NCBI GenBank assembly: GCA_035362715.1
Contig: DAOSDU010000017.1
Span: 1-32,291 of the forward strand
DNA from: Methanofastidiosum sp.
GTDB lineage: Archaea; Methanobacteriota_B; Thermococci; Methanofastidiosales; Methanofastidiosaceae
Direction: 5' to 3'
Length of the DNA stretch: 32,291 bases
The translations under genes were made by a program, and so were the position numbers. The notes below the pieces were generated by a model. The model searched no databases and was not told the origin of the DNA. It was given only the letters and a program-made list of their open reading frames with translations. The number at the start of each line of letters is the position of its first letter. The first letter of the stretch is position 1. Of this stretch, positions 1 to 8,124 are shown in pieces.

Positions 1-1195
1 CACCATAGTAGGTCCACCCAAGGATAGTTTTATACCCAAATAATATAGAGCATAGGACTATTACGGCCGTTCCAAATATACCAAGAGTCTGGGCAAATGC
101 TGCGCTTGTCAAGGCTGAGGAAGTAAGATTTCCACCCCATATATCGAGATTACTTTCAAGTATAACAAATCCAGTCATTGAACACAGGATTATTGTATCA
201 ATAAATACTTCAACTATGGCCAGTGTTCCTTGTCTTACTGGATGAGGGGTTTTTGCTGCGGCATGTGCTATTGGTGCACTTCCCAATCCCGCCTCATTTG
301 AAAATACCCCTCTGGCTATTCCAAATCTAATTGCCCTGGAAACTGCAAATCCGGCAACTCCTCCAGTAAATGCTGTCGGGGAAAATGCATAACCAACAAC
401 AGATGCAAACGCATAAGGGATTCTATCATAGTGGATAAAGATAATGGCTAAAGCGGCTATGATATATAATACGCTCATGAAAGGCACAAGATATGATGTG
501 ACTTCACCTATTCTTTTGATGCCCCCAAAGATAACAAGAGCAGTAAGGATTACTAAAACCATCCCAAGGATTGCCGAGGCTTTGAATACCTCACCAAAGA
601 TGGGTATCGAGATTACGCTACCTTTACCGATATTAGAGATTATGGCTAAAATAACAGAGTTTGCCTGTGCCATGCTACCTATACCAAAAGATGCTATGAC
701 TCCAAAAACAGCAAATAGAATTGCCAATGCTTTTGCATCAATATTATACCTTTCTTTGAATCCTTTCTGAATATAGTACATAGGTCCACCGGAAAATTCG
801 CCATCTGGATTTTTCTCCCTGTACTTTACACCTAATACAACTTCAGAGAATTTAGTGGCCATACCCACAATAGAGGTTATCCACATCCAGAAAAGCGCCC
901 CTGGTCCACCCATGACGATAGCTGTGGCAACACCTGCAATGTTACCCGTTCCAACTGTCGCTGAAAGGGCTGTTGTCAGTGCTTGAAAGGATGGGATATC
1001 CCCTTGGATGTCCTCTTTCTTGAATGCACTTTCCAGTAGATTCTTCATAGATAATAAAAGCCGTCTAAACTGTATGCCCCTCAAAATAACAGTTAGGTAG
1101 ATACCAGTTCCGACCAATAATACCAACATCATGGGGCCCCAGATTATAGAATCTAAAGTCCCAACTAAATTTGAAATAATTTCTAAAAAGCCCAT
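1..1195 (-). CDS. Sodium:alanine/glycine symporter (AGCS family), 3' end outside window
   Basis: Integral membrane carrier that brings alanine or glycine into the cell with Na+. About 398 codons are present; the C-terminus lies beyond base 1. The translation shows the AGCS core: a segment reading SATVGTGNIAGVATAI near residues 78-93, then GGPGALFWMW, a conserved SGGPMYYI stretch, and a later FSNEAGLGSAPIAHAAA stretch typical of the family. Many hydrophobic segments alternate with short loops. The start at 1195 gives the usual MGFLEII-type N-terminus, but an in-frame ATG at 1213 would add six residues and neither has a clear ribosome binding site. It stands alone, next to tRNA-Val on the same strand. 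Family assignment is firm; the exact substrate is inference. Confidence 0.9.
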   Translation of the reverse strand, partial: MGFLEIISNLVGTLDSIIWGPMMLVLLVGTGIYLTVILRGIQFRRLLLSMKNLLESAFKKEDIQGDIPSFQALTTALSATVGTGNIAGVATAIVMGGPGALFWMWITSIVGMATKFSEVVLGVKYREKNPDGEFSGGPMYYIQKGFKERYNIDAKALAILFAVFGVIASFGIGSMAQANSVILAIISNIGKGSVISIPIFGEVFKASAILGMVLVILTALVIFGGIKRIGEVTSYLVPFMSVLYIIAALAIIFIHYDRIPYAFASVVGYAFSPTAFTGGVAGFAVSRAIRFGIARGVFSNEAGLGSAPIAHAAAKTPHPVRQGTLAIVEVFIDTIILCSMTGFVILESNLDIWGGNLTSSALTSAAFAQTLGIFGTAVIVLCSILFGYKTILGWTYYG

Positions 1196-1247
1196 ATCTA
1201 TCAAGAAAAACATAATACAATTAATTTAAAAAATTATCCAAAAGTAG

Positions 1248-1321
1248 TGGGCCCACTGAGATTCGAACTCAGGACCTCCGCCGTGTAAAGGCGACGTCAT
1301 GACCAACTAGACCATGGGCCC
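1248..1321 (-). tRNA. tRNA-Val (anticodon TAC)
   Basis: The minus strand folds as a complete cloverleaf. The 7-bp acceptor stem is GGGCCCA/TGGGCCC. The D arm contains TAGTTGG. The anticodon stem TCGCC/GGCGG closes the loop TTTACAC, and the T arm contains GTTCGAATC. Position 34-36 reads TAC, which decodes valine. No intron is visible and CCA is not encoded; the discriminator base is A (1248). A TATA-like ATTTATATATT lies about 25 bases upstream (around 1336-1350), a fitting archaeal promoter. Confidence 0.96.
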
Positions 1322-1354
1322 GCAAGTTATCGTATTAAATTTAATATATAAATG

Positions 1355-1807
1355 TTATGATTTTTTTCCTGTCATTGATTCAATGTCCATCCGGATTATG
1401 CAGATTTTTTCTAGTTGGTCTTGAGAGTAATCAAAAATACCGTTAGAATAATGAGCCATGATAATGTCTAAAGCTTGTTTTTTTTCATTTAAATCGGAAA
1501 TAAAACAGGCCCTGCCGAATCCAACAACACTTTTGTACGACATAGAAAAGTCGCATGCTTTATCGGATTTAATGAGCTTATGGTCACAATCAACTTCAAA
1601 GGAGACATTATTGTTATTTTTCAAAATATCAATTTTCATCCCTTTTTTTGAGGTGTGGATGTAAATGCATTTTTCTTTATAACCGAAGTTTAATGGAACG
1701 ACATAAGGCCTGTTATTTTCGCATACTGCAACTCTTATTACTTTTGCATTATTGATTATTTTCTCAATTTCATTGATGTCAGTTATTTCTCTGTCGTTTC
1801 TATTCAT
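1355..1807 (-). CDS. Pyridoxamine 5'-phosphate oxidase-like FMN-binding protein (NimA type)
   Basis: A 150-residue split-barrel flavoprotein of the PNPOx-like superfamily. The N-terminal part has the family's pattern of a short helix (DINEIEKIINNAKVIRVAVC) followed by a strand pair RPYVVPLNFGY and YIHTSKKGMKIDIL, where FMN phosphate contacts usually fall. The mid-region SYKSVVGFGRACFI and the C-terminal IIRMDIESMTGK match NimA/nitroreductase-like members. Such proteins reduce small molecules or bind flavin; the substrate cannot be told. It is a single gene facing away from the cupin gene, and both starts are in the AT-rich 1808-1906 interval. Family confident, function open. Confidence 0.8.
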   Translation of the reverse strand: MNRNDREITDINEIEKIINNAKVIRVAVCENNRPYVVPLNFGYKEKCIYIHTSKKGMKIDILKNNNNVSFEVDCDHKLIKSDKACDFSMSYKSVVGFGRACFISDLNEKKQALDIIMAHYSNGIFDYSQDQLEKICIIRMDIESMTGKKS

Positions 1808-1906
1808 GATCTAATATTATTTTTTTTATATTTATCATTTTCCTATGTTATACTAGTCTAAAAAAATTAGTAAAACTTAAAAAGGTTAAGTACTAGAAGT
1901 AGAATT

Positions 1907-2230
1907 ATGCCGTTTAGAAATTTGAAGGACATTGAGGAAAAAGTAATTTACCCAGGATACAAGGCCAAATTTATACACTCCGAAAACATGACACTTGCCC
2001 ACTGGACAATTGAAGAAGGATCTTCTTTTCCAGAACATTTTCATGAAAATGAGCAGGTATTGAGTGTAATTGAAGGAAAGCTTGAATTACGAGTCGGCGA
2101 AAAAACTAAAATATTGAAATCAGGAGAAGCGGCCATTATTCCCCCGTACATTGCACACTCTGGAAAGGCGATAAAGAAGACAAATGCAATAGATGTCTTC
2201 TATCCGCTCAGACGAGACTACTTTGATTAG
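1907..2230 (+). CDS. Small cupin-domain protein
   Basis: A 107-residue single-domain cupin. Motif 1 is visible as GSSFPEHFHENEQ, with likely metal ligands His44, His46 and Glu49 or Gln50. Motif 2 is GEAAIIPPYIAHSG, giving His84. These residues form the usual mononuclear metal site of a small beta-barrel. The protein is too generic for a substrate to be assigned; such cupins are often sugar, polyketide or small-molecule binding proteins. A TATA-like sequence and CTTAAAAAGGTTAAG lie in the 1865-1890 stretch before the ATG. It is monocistronic, with 85 bases before the next gene. Confidence 0.85.
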   Translation: MPFRNLKDIEEKVIYPGYKAKFIHSENMTLAHWTIEEGSSFPEHFHENEQVLSVIEGKLELRVGEKTKILKSGEAAIIPPYIAHSGKAIKKTNAIDVFYPLRRDYFD

Positions 2231-2286
2231 TATTTCCAATGAATTGTAGAATATTAATATATTTGAATATCTCTAACTAGGAACGC

Positions 2287-2294
2287 TTATATAC
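2287..2294 (+). promoter_or_regulatory. TATA box for the permease gene
   Basis: TTATATAC sits about 25 bases before the GTG start at 2316. An archaeal TATA box at that distance places transcription initiation at or within a base or two of the start codon, so the message is probably leaderless. This agrees with the absence of a ribosome binding site. Confidence 0.5.
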
Positions 2295-2315
2295 TGGGTC
2301 CAAGAGTGAACCACT

Positions 2316-3554
2316 GTGATTTCAGTTGCAATACTCTTGGTAGTATTTTCATTAATTGCCGTAAGACAAGTAGGAAAGATCAAATTAGACATATGGCAAG
2401 TGATGACATTTGGAGCTTTAGCGTGTCTCCTTACGGGCCAGATATCGCCAACTAACGCTTTAATGTCGATTAATCTAGATGTAATCCTTTTCTTATTTGG
2501 GATGTTTGTAGTAGGTGTTGGTCTTGAAGAAAGCGGATATTTGTCCCATATGTCATATAAGGTTTTTAAGAGAGCCAAAACACCGGATGAGCTAATAATC
2601 CTTATACTTTTCGTCATAGGTGTTGCATCTGCATTTTTGATGAATGATACTCTTGCAATAATTGGAACGCCCGTAGTTCTTCATCTAAGCAGAAAACATA
2701 AGACTTCACCAAAACTTTTACTATTGACACTTGCCTTTGCAGTTACTATTGGAAGTGTGATGAGTCCCATCGGAAATCCCCAGAATCTTCTCATAGCCCT
2801 AGAAGGCGATATCAAAAATCCATTCATCTTGTTTTTTAAATATCTTCTAGTTCCTACAATGCTAAATCTTGCCATCGCATTTTTTGTGCTAAGATTTTTC
2901 TACAAAGATAATTTTCACAATGGTTCACTTAATCATTCTGAAGAACCGATAAAAAATAAGGATCTTGCACGATTGTCCAAGGTCTCTCTTTATCTAATTG
3001 TAATAATGGTAATATTAAAGATATCGATAGTTACAGCCGGAATTAATATTGATTTTAGACTGACTTACATATCCCTAATTGCGTCTTTGCCGATATTAAT
3101 TCTTGCAAAACAGAAATATGAAATTCTAAAAAATGTAGACTGGAAGACATTAATATTTTTTGTTTCAATGTTCATCTTGATGCAAAGCGTATGGGACAGT
3201 GGATTCATCCAAGAGATAATCGATAATATGAACATAAATATAACAAATCTATTGATGATTTTCATTGTAAGTATAGTATTAAGTCAGTTTATTTCAAATG
3301 TTCCTCTTGTTGCTTTATATCTCCCTATGCTCCTTGAAGCGGGTGCATCTTCAAAAGAGATGGTTGCATTGGCTGCTGGCAGTACTATCGCGGGCAATCT
3401 ATTTATTTTAGGAGCTGCGAGCACAGTCATTATTATCCAAAATGCAGAAAAAAAATCAAAGGAAACCATTACCTTCCTTGAATTTGCAAAAGTTGGTATA
3501 CCTCTAACGATCTTGAATACAGTCGTTTACTATGTCTATCTTTCAATAGTTTGA
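2316..3554 (+). CDS. ArsB/NhaD/SLC13-superfamily ion permease
   Basis: A 412-residue polytopic membrane protein of the ion transporter superfamily, with about 11-12 hydrophobic segments. Recognisable blocks are LDVILFLFGMFVVGVGLEESG (residues about 51-71), then LIILILFVIGVASAFLMNDTLAIIGTPVVLHL, and TIGSVMSPIGNPQNLLIAL. The NDT and SPIGNPQN blocks are the paired helix-hairpin signatures of this group. The second repeat has SQFISNVPLVALYLPML and GSTIAGNLFILGAASTVII. Likely exports or exchanges an anion (arsenite type) or Na+/H+; the substrate is undetermined. No arsR or arsenate reductase is next to it, so I do not call it arsB. Initiation at GTG is supported by the TATA box position. Confidence 0.82.
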   Translation: MISVAILLVVFSLIAVRQVGKIKLDIWQVMTFGALACLLTGQISPTNALMSINLDVILFLFGMFVVGVGLEESGYLSHMSYKVFKRAKTPDELIILILFVIGVASAFLMNDTLAIIGTPVVLHLSRKHKTSPKLLLLTLAFAVTIGSVMSPIGNPQNLLIALEGDIKNPFILFFKYLLVPTMLNLAIAFFVLRFFYKDNFHNGSLNHSEEPIKNKDLARLSKVSLYLIVIMVILKISIVTAGINIDFRLTYISLIASLPILILAKQKYEILKNVDWKTLIFFVSMFILMQSVWDSGFIQEIIDNMNINITNLLMIFIVSIVLSQFISNVPLVALYLPMLLEAGASSKEMVALAAGSTIAGNLFILGAASTVIIIQNAEKKSKETITFLEFAKVGIPLTILNTVVYYVYLSIV

Positions 3555-4055
3555 TTATTTGGATTTGCATCTTGCTATACCGCGCTTGTGGAAGTACTTC
3601 TGGTGGTAATCTTCTGCTTTGTAGAATTTATTTTCTGGGATAATTTCCGTAACGATCTTCTTGTTAAATCTACCGGATTTTTCAAGTTTTTCTTTTAGAG
3701 CCAATGCTTCATTTTTCTGATCCTCGTTGTGGTAAAACACAATTGACCTATACTGGCTTCCAACGTCAGGGCCTTGTCTGTTAATTGTTGTTGGGTCATG
3801 TATATCCCAGAATAATTCTAATAACTTATCATAAGATACTATTTCTGGGTCAAATTCAATTAGTACAGATTCTGCATGGCCAGTTTTATCTGTGCATACC
3901 TCCTCATAAGTAGGGTTTTCAGTGTGCCCCCCAGAGTATCCCACCTGTGTTGATATAACTCCGTCAATCTGACAAAATGCGGATTCTATCCCCCAAAAAC
4001 ATCCAGCGGCAAAAGTCGCTTTCTCAGTTTTATTCATAGTAGAAATATATGCCAT
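3555..4055 (-). CDS. msrA: Peptide methionine-S-sulfoxide reductase
   Basis: Reduces the S-epimer of methionine sulfoxide in damaged proteins in the cytoplasm. The catalytic motif GCFWG is at residues 18-22 with Cys19 as nucleophile. Other family blocks follow: GVISTQVGYSGGHTENPTYEEVC, FWDIHDPTTINRQGPDVGSQYRS and FYKAEDYHQKYF. At 166 residues it is a standard single-domain MsrA without a fused MsrB. An alternative start, Met7 (position 4037), would place GCFWG nearer the N-terminus as in many orthologues, and I cannot choose between them. It lies 86 bases after the rubrerythrin gene on the same strand, a natural oxidative-stress pair. It abuts the convergent permease end to end. Confidence 0.96.
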   Translation of the reverse strand: MAYISTMNKTEKATFAAGCFWGIESAFCQIDGVISTQVGYSGGHTENPTYEEVCTDKTGHAESVLIEFDPEIVSYDKLLELFWDIHDPTTINRQGPDVGSQYRSIVFYHNEDQKNEALALKEKLEKSGRFNKKIVTEIIPENKFYKAEDYHQKYFHKRGIARCKSK

Positions 4056-4141
4056 TAATAGTTATAATCCTATTTACTATAAATAAAAATAGAGTAATAA
4101 TCTGATTTTATAATTAAAAAGAATAATAAAAATAAAAAATC

Positions 4142-4723
4142 TTAGTATACTTCACACTGTCTTTCAAAGTAAGCTTTTTCATGGTTGCAGGAAGGGCATT
4201 CTTCAGGGGGTTCAGTGCCTTCGTGGATATATCCACACTTTCTGCATACCCATACAACTTTTTCTTTCTTTTTGAAAAATGTTCCTTCTTGAAGTTCTTT
4301 TAGGAGTTTCTTGTATCTTCCTTCGTGATGCTTTTCTGCTACTGCAATAGCCCTAAGTCTTGTTGCGACATCCTTGAATCCTTCTTTTTCTGCTGTGTCG
4401 GCAAACTCAGGATACATACTGGAATACTCGTAGTGCTCTCCTGCTATTGCGCCCTTGATGTTCTCAATTGTATTGCTAAGTATTAGAGGAGCTTCTGCCT
4501 CTACTTTTATCTCTGTAGGGCTTCCTTCCTTCTTTTTTATATCGTTAATCATTCTAAAGAGCCATTTGGCATGCTCTCTTTCATTGTCGGCTGTTAGGAG
4601 GAAGATCTCAGATATTTTATCATACCCCTCCTTAGAGGCGATCTTGGCGTAGAGTGTATATCTGTTTCTTGCCATGCTTTCTCCGATAAAAGCTTTAGTC
4701 AGATTTTCTAATGTTTTGCTCAT
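4142..4723 (-). CDS. rbr: Rubrerythrin
   Basis: Non-heme di-iron peroxidase that removes hydrogen peroxide in anaerobes, taking electrons from a rubredoxin or NAD(P)H chain. The N-terminal ferritin-like four-helix domain (about 1-145) carries Glu15, the ExxH pair Glu48/His51, the GEHYEY helix with Glu96/Glu99, and Glu130/His133. The C-terminal rubredoxin-like domain has Cys160-x2-Cys163 and Cys176-x2-Cys179 around WVCRKCGYIHEGTEPPEECP. Length (193) is normal. A GTGAT ribosome binding site precedes the ATG. The neighbour msrA on the same strand supports an oxidative-stress role. Confidence 0.97.
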   Translation of the reverse strand: MSKTLENLTKAFIGESMARNRYTLYAKIASKEGYDKISEIFLLTADNEREHAKWLFRMINDIKKKEGSPTEIKVEAEAPLILSNTIENIKGAIAGEHYEYSSMYPEFADTAEKEGFKDVATRLRAIAVAEKHHEGRYKKLLKELQEGTFFKKKEKVVWVCRKCGYIHEGTEPPEECPSCNHEKAYFERQCEVY

Positions 4724-4881
4724 TATATCACTCTATCAATCCTAAACAGAACTACTATTAAAATTTTTCCTTATTTTTAATAAAGACTTTTAGAAAAACA
4801 ATCATAATAATAATATATTCTTAAATAAGAGGTAATACTAAAGAGTAATTCAAGAGATCTTTTTCATTGAAAAGTTATTTA

Positions 4882-4898
4882 TATTTGAATTTCAAATA
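4882..4898 (+). promoter_or_regulatory. 17-base perfect inverted repeat at the CoA-transferase promoter
   Basis: TATTTGAATTTCAAATA is a perfect inverted repeat with a single central base. It overlaps the end of the TATA-like TATTTATATT (4876-4885) and lies 18 bases before the start codon at 4917. A dimeric repressor bound here would block TBP or initiation. The regulator is unknown. Confidence 0.45.
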
Positions 4899-4916
4899 GG
4901 GTCAAGGTGTTTTTTA

Positions 4917-6101
4917 ATGATGCCACTTGACGGAATTAAAGTAATAGATTTTACTGGGGCTTTGTCTGGGCCATATTGCAGCATGCTTTTGGGGGATATG
5001 GGTGCCGAAGTAATTAAAGTTGAAAGACCAAAAAGAGGAGACGATTCTAGGGGTTGGGGGCCGCCATATATTTCTGAAAATTTAAGTACTTACTTTGCAA
5101 GCATTAATAGAAACAAAAAAAGCGTTAGCTTGAATATAAAAGAGCCTGAAGCCAAAGAAGTTATTAAAAAATTAGTCAAAGATTCGGATATTTTGTTAGA
5201 GAATTTCAGACCGGGAACTATGGAAAAGCTTGGCCTAGATTATGAAGAGATGAAAAAAATTAATGGGAAATTAATTTACTGCTCAATCTCTGGATTTGGC
5301 CAGGATGGCCCATACAAATTCAAACCAGGATATGACCTTATACTGCAGGGTATGGGCGGACTTATGAGCGAAACTGGTGAACCAAATGGAGGCCCAGTTA
5401 AGATAGGTATTGCAGTAACAGACATTTCTGCGGGTATGTTTGCATGTTATGGTATTCTTAGCGCCATTATCGCAAGATCAAAAACTGGCAAAGGCCAATT
5501 TATTGATACTTCTATGCTAGACTGCCAGGTATCATGGCAAACTTATTTCGCAACTGGTTATCTTTTTGCAGGGAAGATTCCATCAAGAATAGGCAGTGCT
5601 CATTCACTTATTTGTCCCTACCAATCTTTTAGGACAAAAGATATTTTCATCAACATTACAGTTGGAAATGAAGACATGTGGAAAAAGTTCTGTGAAGTAC
5701 TTGGACTTGATATAGCAGAAGATGAAAGATTCTCAGACAATGGAAAACGTCTAAAGAACAGGAATGAGCTTGTTAAAATAATAGAAGAGGTACTTGTAGA
5801 AAAATCGGGAGATGAATGGCTAGTTCTTCTTGAAAAAGCAGGGATCCCCTCTGGACCTATTTACACTATTGACAGGTTATTGAATGATCCACAAGTAATT
5901 CACAGAAAAATGATTGAAGAGGTAAACAATCCGTTGTACGGAAATATAAAAATCCCAGGATTACCTGTTAAATTATCTGAAAATGGTTGTTCAATAAAGT
6001 TACCACCTCCCGTACTTGGGGAACATTCTGAAGAAATTTTGAGAAGTCTTGGATATAATCAAGATGAGATAAAATCAATGAAAGGAAAAGGCATAATTTA
6101 A
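4917..6101 (+). CDS. Class III (CaiB/BaiF family) CoA-transferase
   Basis: Moves CoA between acyl-CoA thioesters and free acids through an enzyme-bound aspartyl-CoA intermediate. The 394-residue protein starts with the family block DFTGALSGPYCSMLLGDMGAEVIKVE. It has RNKKSVSLNIKEPEAKEV and DILLENFRPGTMEKLGLDYE. The catalytic aspartate is Asp169 in VTDISAGMFA, followed by TGKGQFIDTSMLD. The C-terminal AGIPSGPIYTIDRLLNDPQV block closes the chain. Substrates in this family range over oxalate, carnitine, succinate and aromatic acids, and nothing nearby narrows this. A GGTG ribosome binding site lies upstream. The stop overlaps the convergent hypE stop by 4 bases. Confidence 0.93.
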   Translation: MMPLDGIKVIDFTGALSGPYCSMLLGDMGAEVIKVERPKRGDDSRGWGPPYISENLSTYFASINRNKKSVSLNIKEPEAKEVIKKLVKDSDILLENFRPGTMEKLGLDYEEMKKINGKLIYCSISGFGQDGPYKFKPGYDLILQGMGGLMSETGEPNGGPVKIGIAVTDISAGMFACYGILSAIIARSKTGKGQFIDTSMLDCQVSWQTYFATGYLFAGKIPSRIGSAHSLICPYQSFRTKDIFINITVGNEDMWKKFCEVLGLDIAEDERFSDNGKRLKNRNELVKIIEEVLVEKSGDEWLVLLEKAGIPSGPIYTIDRLLNDPQVIHRKMIEEVNNPLYGNIKIPGLPVKLSENGCSIKLPPPVLGEHSEEILRSLGYNQDEIKSMKGKGII

Positions 6102-7105
6102 CATACCCTTGGAACAGGATCTGCCACGGGTGGTTCTAAGATTCTCCTCCCACCTATTACAGTTTCAAGAATTACTTTTTCTCCTTTTTTTATTTCTCCG
6201 ATAACGGCAGCATTTTTTCCGAGACGATCCCTTCTTAGGATACCAAGAACATCTTCGGCGTCTTCTTGATGAACTGCAATCAAAACTTTACCTTCGCATG
6301 CAATTTCCATAAAGTTTAGTCCAAGGATATCACATATAGCAGATACCTCTTCTCTAACAGGCACTTTTTCTTCCTTGATCTCGATTCTTACGCCTGACTT
6401 TCTTGAAAATTCGTTTAATGCATTGGCGATGCCACCCCTTGTAGGGTCTTTCATTGAATGAATTTTATAGGGAAGTATCTTTTCTATCATCCTATTTAGA
6501 GGTGCGACATCTGATTTTATATTGGATAAAAATGGTATGTCTTCTCTAACAGAAAGCATTGCAGCACCATGATCCCCTACAGTTCCAGAAACTATAATCA
6601 GATCTCCTTCTTTAAGGCCTTTATCAGAAAGTAGATTCTTTGTGTACCCAACGCCCGAGGTATTTATGAAAAGATCATTTCCAGCAACTTTTGTATCTCC
6701 AGTAATCAATGGAACTCCTGCTTCCTTCAAAGTTTCGTCCATAGATTTTATGACTTTTCTAAATTGTTCGGTAGGAAATCCTTCTGGTAGTATAACGCCT
6801 GAAGACAGTGCAAGAGGTTTTGCACCCATGACTGATACATCATTAATTGTTCCAGAAACAGAAAGCCGACCGATGTCCCCTCCTGGAAAAAAAAGAGGCG
6901 TTACTGTATGGGAATCAGTAGAAAAAACAATATGCCCGTCATCAAATGGTATACTGCCAGAATCATCCATATCTGGAAGGCCCAGCCCTCCTTTGATTTT
7001 ATTCAGAGAGAAACCATTGACGTAGAGGGACTTAATCATTGTTTCCATTATCTCGCCCCCTCCACCATGCTCTGATTTGATTATATCAGAAGTAAACTCG
7101 CCCAT
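6098..7105 (-). CDS. hypE: Hydrogenase maturation protein HypE
   Basis: HypE dehydrates the thiocarboxamide received from HypF on its C-terminal cysteine to a thiocyanate. This provides the cyanide ligands of the NiFe-hydrogenase active-site iron. The 335-residue protein has the PurM/ThiL-like ATP-binding fold, with STDSHTVTPLFFPGGDIGRLSVSGTINDVSVMGA, a later ITGDTKV, and KDPTRGGIANALNE. It ends Pro-Arg-Val-Cys, the diagnostic tail with terminal Cys335 as modified residue. The N-terminal GGGGEIMETMI is also typical. No other hyp gene is in the window, so its partners must lie elsewhere. It shares a promoter region with S8e, divergently (7106-7175). Confidence 0.97.
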   Translation of the reverse strand: MGEFTSDIIKSEHGGGGEIMETMIKSLYVNGFSLNKIKGGLGLPDMDDSGSIPFDDGHIVFSTDSHTVTPLFFPGGDIGRLSVSGTINDVSVMGAKPLALSSGVILPEGFPTEQFRKVIKSMDETLKEAGVPLITGDTKVAGNDLFINTSGVGYTKNLLSDKGLKEGDLIIVSGTVGDHGAAMLSVREDIPFLSNIKSDVAPLNRMIEKILPYKIHSMKDPTRGGIANALNEFSRKSGVRIEIKEEKVPVREEVSAICDILGLNFMEIACEGKVLIAVHQEDAEDVLGILRRDRLGKNAAVIGEIKKGEKVILETVIGGRRILEPPVADPVPRVC

Positions 7106-7175
7106 ATGAGATTAGATTATAGGAAAACTTTATAAACATTGTTAGACCTTTTAGGCCAGATATAAAGGTGATTAT

Positions 7176-7550
7176 GTGTCAATTTGGCAGGCTAGATCAA
7201 AAAGGAAATTCACTGGTGGAAGAATCACACAGGCAAGAAAAAAACTAAAGAGAGAACTTGGTAGAGAATCAACTTTTACTGCAATCGGGGAAGTTAGCAA
7301 GAAAAAGGTAAGATGCTTGGGCGGAACTGAAAAGATTAAGCTCATGAAGACTGACTATTCCAATCTACTTACAAAAGAAGGTTACAAGAAAGTAAAGATT
7401 ACAGGTGTGGCGGACAATCCAGCGAACAGGCACTTCGTTAGAAGAAGCATTATTACAAAGGGTGCAATAATAAACACAGAGATTGGAAAAGCAAGAGTTA
7501 CTTCAAGGCCTGGGCAGGATGGAGTAATTAACGCCGTTTTAGTTGAATAA
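7176..7550 (+). CDS. rps8e: 30S ribosomal protein S8e
   Basis: Archaeal/eukaryotic-type small-subunit protein. The 124 residues carry the S8e signature: WQARSKRKFTGGRI near the start, then KKKVRCLGGTEKIKL and the C-terminal AKITGVADNPANRHFVRR-like region and VTSRPGQDGVINAVLVE. Translation must begin at GTG (7176), because this is the only start in frame with WQARSKRK. An out-of-frame ATG overlaps it at 7174. AAGGTGAT just upstream is the ribosome binding site. A TATA box, ACTTTATAAACA (about 7125-7137), serves it. Confidence 0.97.
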   Translation: MSIWQARSKRKFTGGRITQARKKLKRELGRESTFTAIGEVSKKKVRCLGGTEKIKLMKTDYSNLLTKEGYKKVKITGVADNPANRHFVRRSIITKGAIINTEIGKARVTSRPGQDGVINAVLVE

Positions 7551-7651
7551 ATTTTCTTTTTGAAATTATTTAACCTCTTTTTTAGAGAAAAGTTTAAATA
7601 AGACTTCTTATTAATAATTTTAAGTTTAATTTTTGCCTTTTTCGGCAATCC

Positions 7652-7659
7652 AAGGAGGT
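7652..7659 (+). promoter_or_regulatory. Strong ribosome binding site that fixes the histone start
   Basis: AAGGAGGT lies six bases before ATG 7666 and settles the start. A longer in-frame reading from 7633 would begin with residues unlike any histone. Confidence 0.75.
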
Positions 7660-7665
7660 ATTATT

Positions 7666-7887
7666 ATGAGAGAGCCAGAAGAACTTCCTCTAGCTCCCCT
7701 TGAAAGACTACTTAGAAAAGAAGGGGCAGAAAGAGTTTCAGAAGATGCATGCAAAGTATTAGGCGTTGCTCTTGAGGACTATTCGAGAATAATAGCAAGA
7801 AAGGCGAAAGATTATTCGGCCCATGCTAAAAGAAAAACCATAAAGGCAGAGGATATAGAACTTGCCTTAAGGGATTTAAATATTTAA
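7666..7887 (+). CDS. Archaeal histone
   Basis: A 73-residue single histone-fold protein that forms dimers and wraps DNA. The fold is clear: LPLAPLERLLRKEGAERVS (helix 1 and loop), DACKVLGVALEDYSRIIARKAKDYSAHA (long helix 2), then KRKTIKAEDIELALRDLNI (loop 2 and helix 3). The RKTIKAEDI stretch matches the conserved KRKTI-x-xxDI of archaeal histones. It follows S8e after a T-rich stretch, so it is probably transcribed separately. It has no N- or C-terminal tail. Confidence 0.97.
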   Translation: MREPEELPLAPLERLLRKEGAERVSEDACKVLGVALEDYSRIIARKAKDYSAHAKRKTIKAEDIELALRDLNI

Positions 7888-7948
7888 TTTTTTTCTTTAA
7901 TTGATAGAAAATTTTATATTTGATACTGTTTCCCGATTGGTGAGGTAA

Positions 7949-8116
7949 ATGGAAAAGAAAATTAAAAAATGCTCATATTGTCAGACTGATTTCGATATAA
8001 AAGACAAGAATCGGATAGTCTTAGAGTTGTGGAAGGATAAAAAACACCTCACTAGACTTTATTTTTGCAGTAAGAACTGTTTTGTTTCTTTCTTAAAAGA
8101 TAAAAAAGTCATATGA
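7949..8116 (+). CDS. Small zinc-finger protein (TRASH/treble-clef-like), 55 residues
   Basis: Begins at an ATG preceded by GGTGAGGT (7939-7946), a good ribosome binding site. The 55 residues contain Cys-x2-Cys at positions 8 and 11 and Cys-x3-Cys near residues 40-44 (YFCSKNCFVSF). The spacing and the FCSKNCF ending resemble treble-clef metal-binding domains of the TRASH/YHS kind, which bind zinc or sense metals. The gene ends in ATATGAGG, whose TGA includes the GAGG ribosome binding site of the next gene, so the two are translationally coupled. Function unknown. Confidence 0.75.
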   Translation: MEKKIKKCSYCQTDFDIKDKNRIVLELWKDKKHLTRLYFCSKNCFVSFLKDKKVI

Positions 8117-8124
8117 GGTATTTT

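Noticed and set aside
444..770. A 108-codon open frame on the plus strand
   Set aside because: It runs antisense to the sodium:alanine symporter gene, whose protein is clearly recognisable; the antisense product has no domain.
2316..3554. Naming the permease arsB
   Set aside because: The fold fits, but no arsenic genes are nearby and related families carry other ions.
6642..7025. A 127-codon open frame on the plus strand
   Set aside because: Antisense to hypE, which has an intact diagnostic C-terminus.
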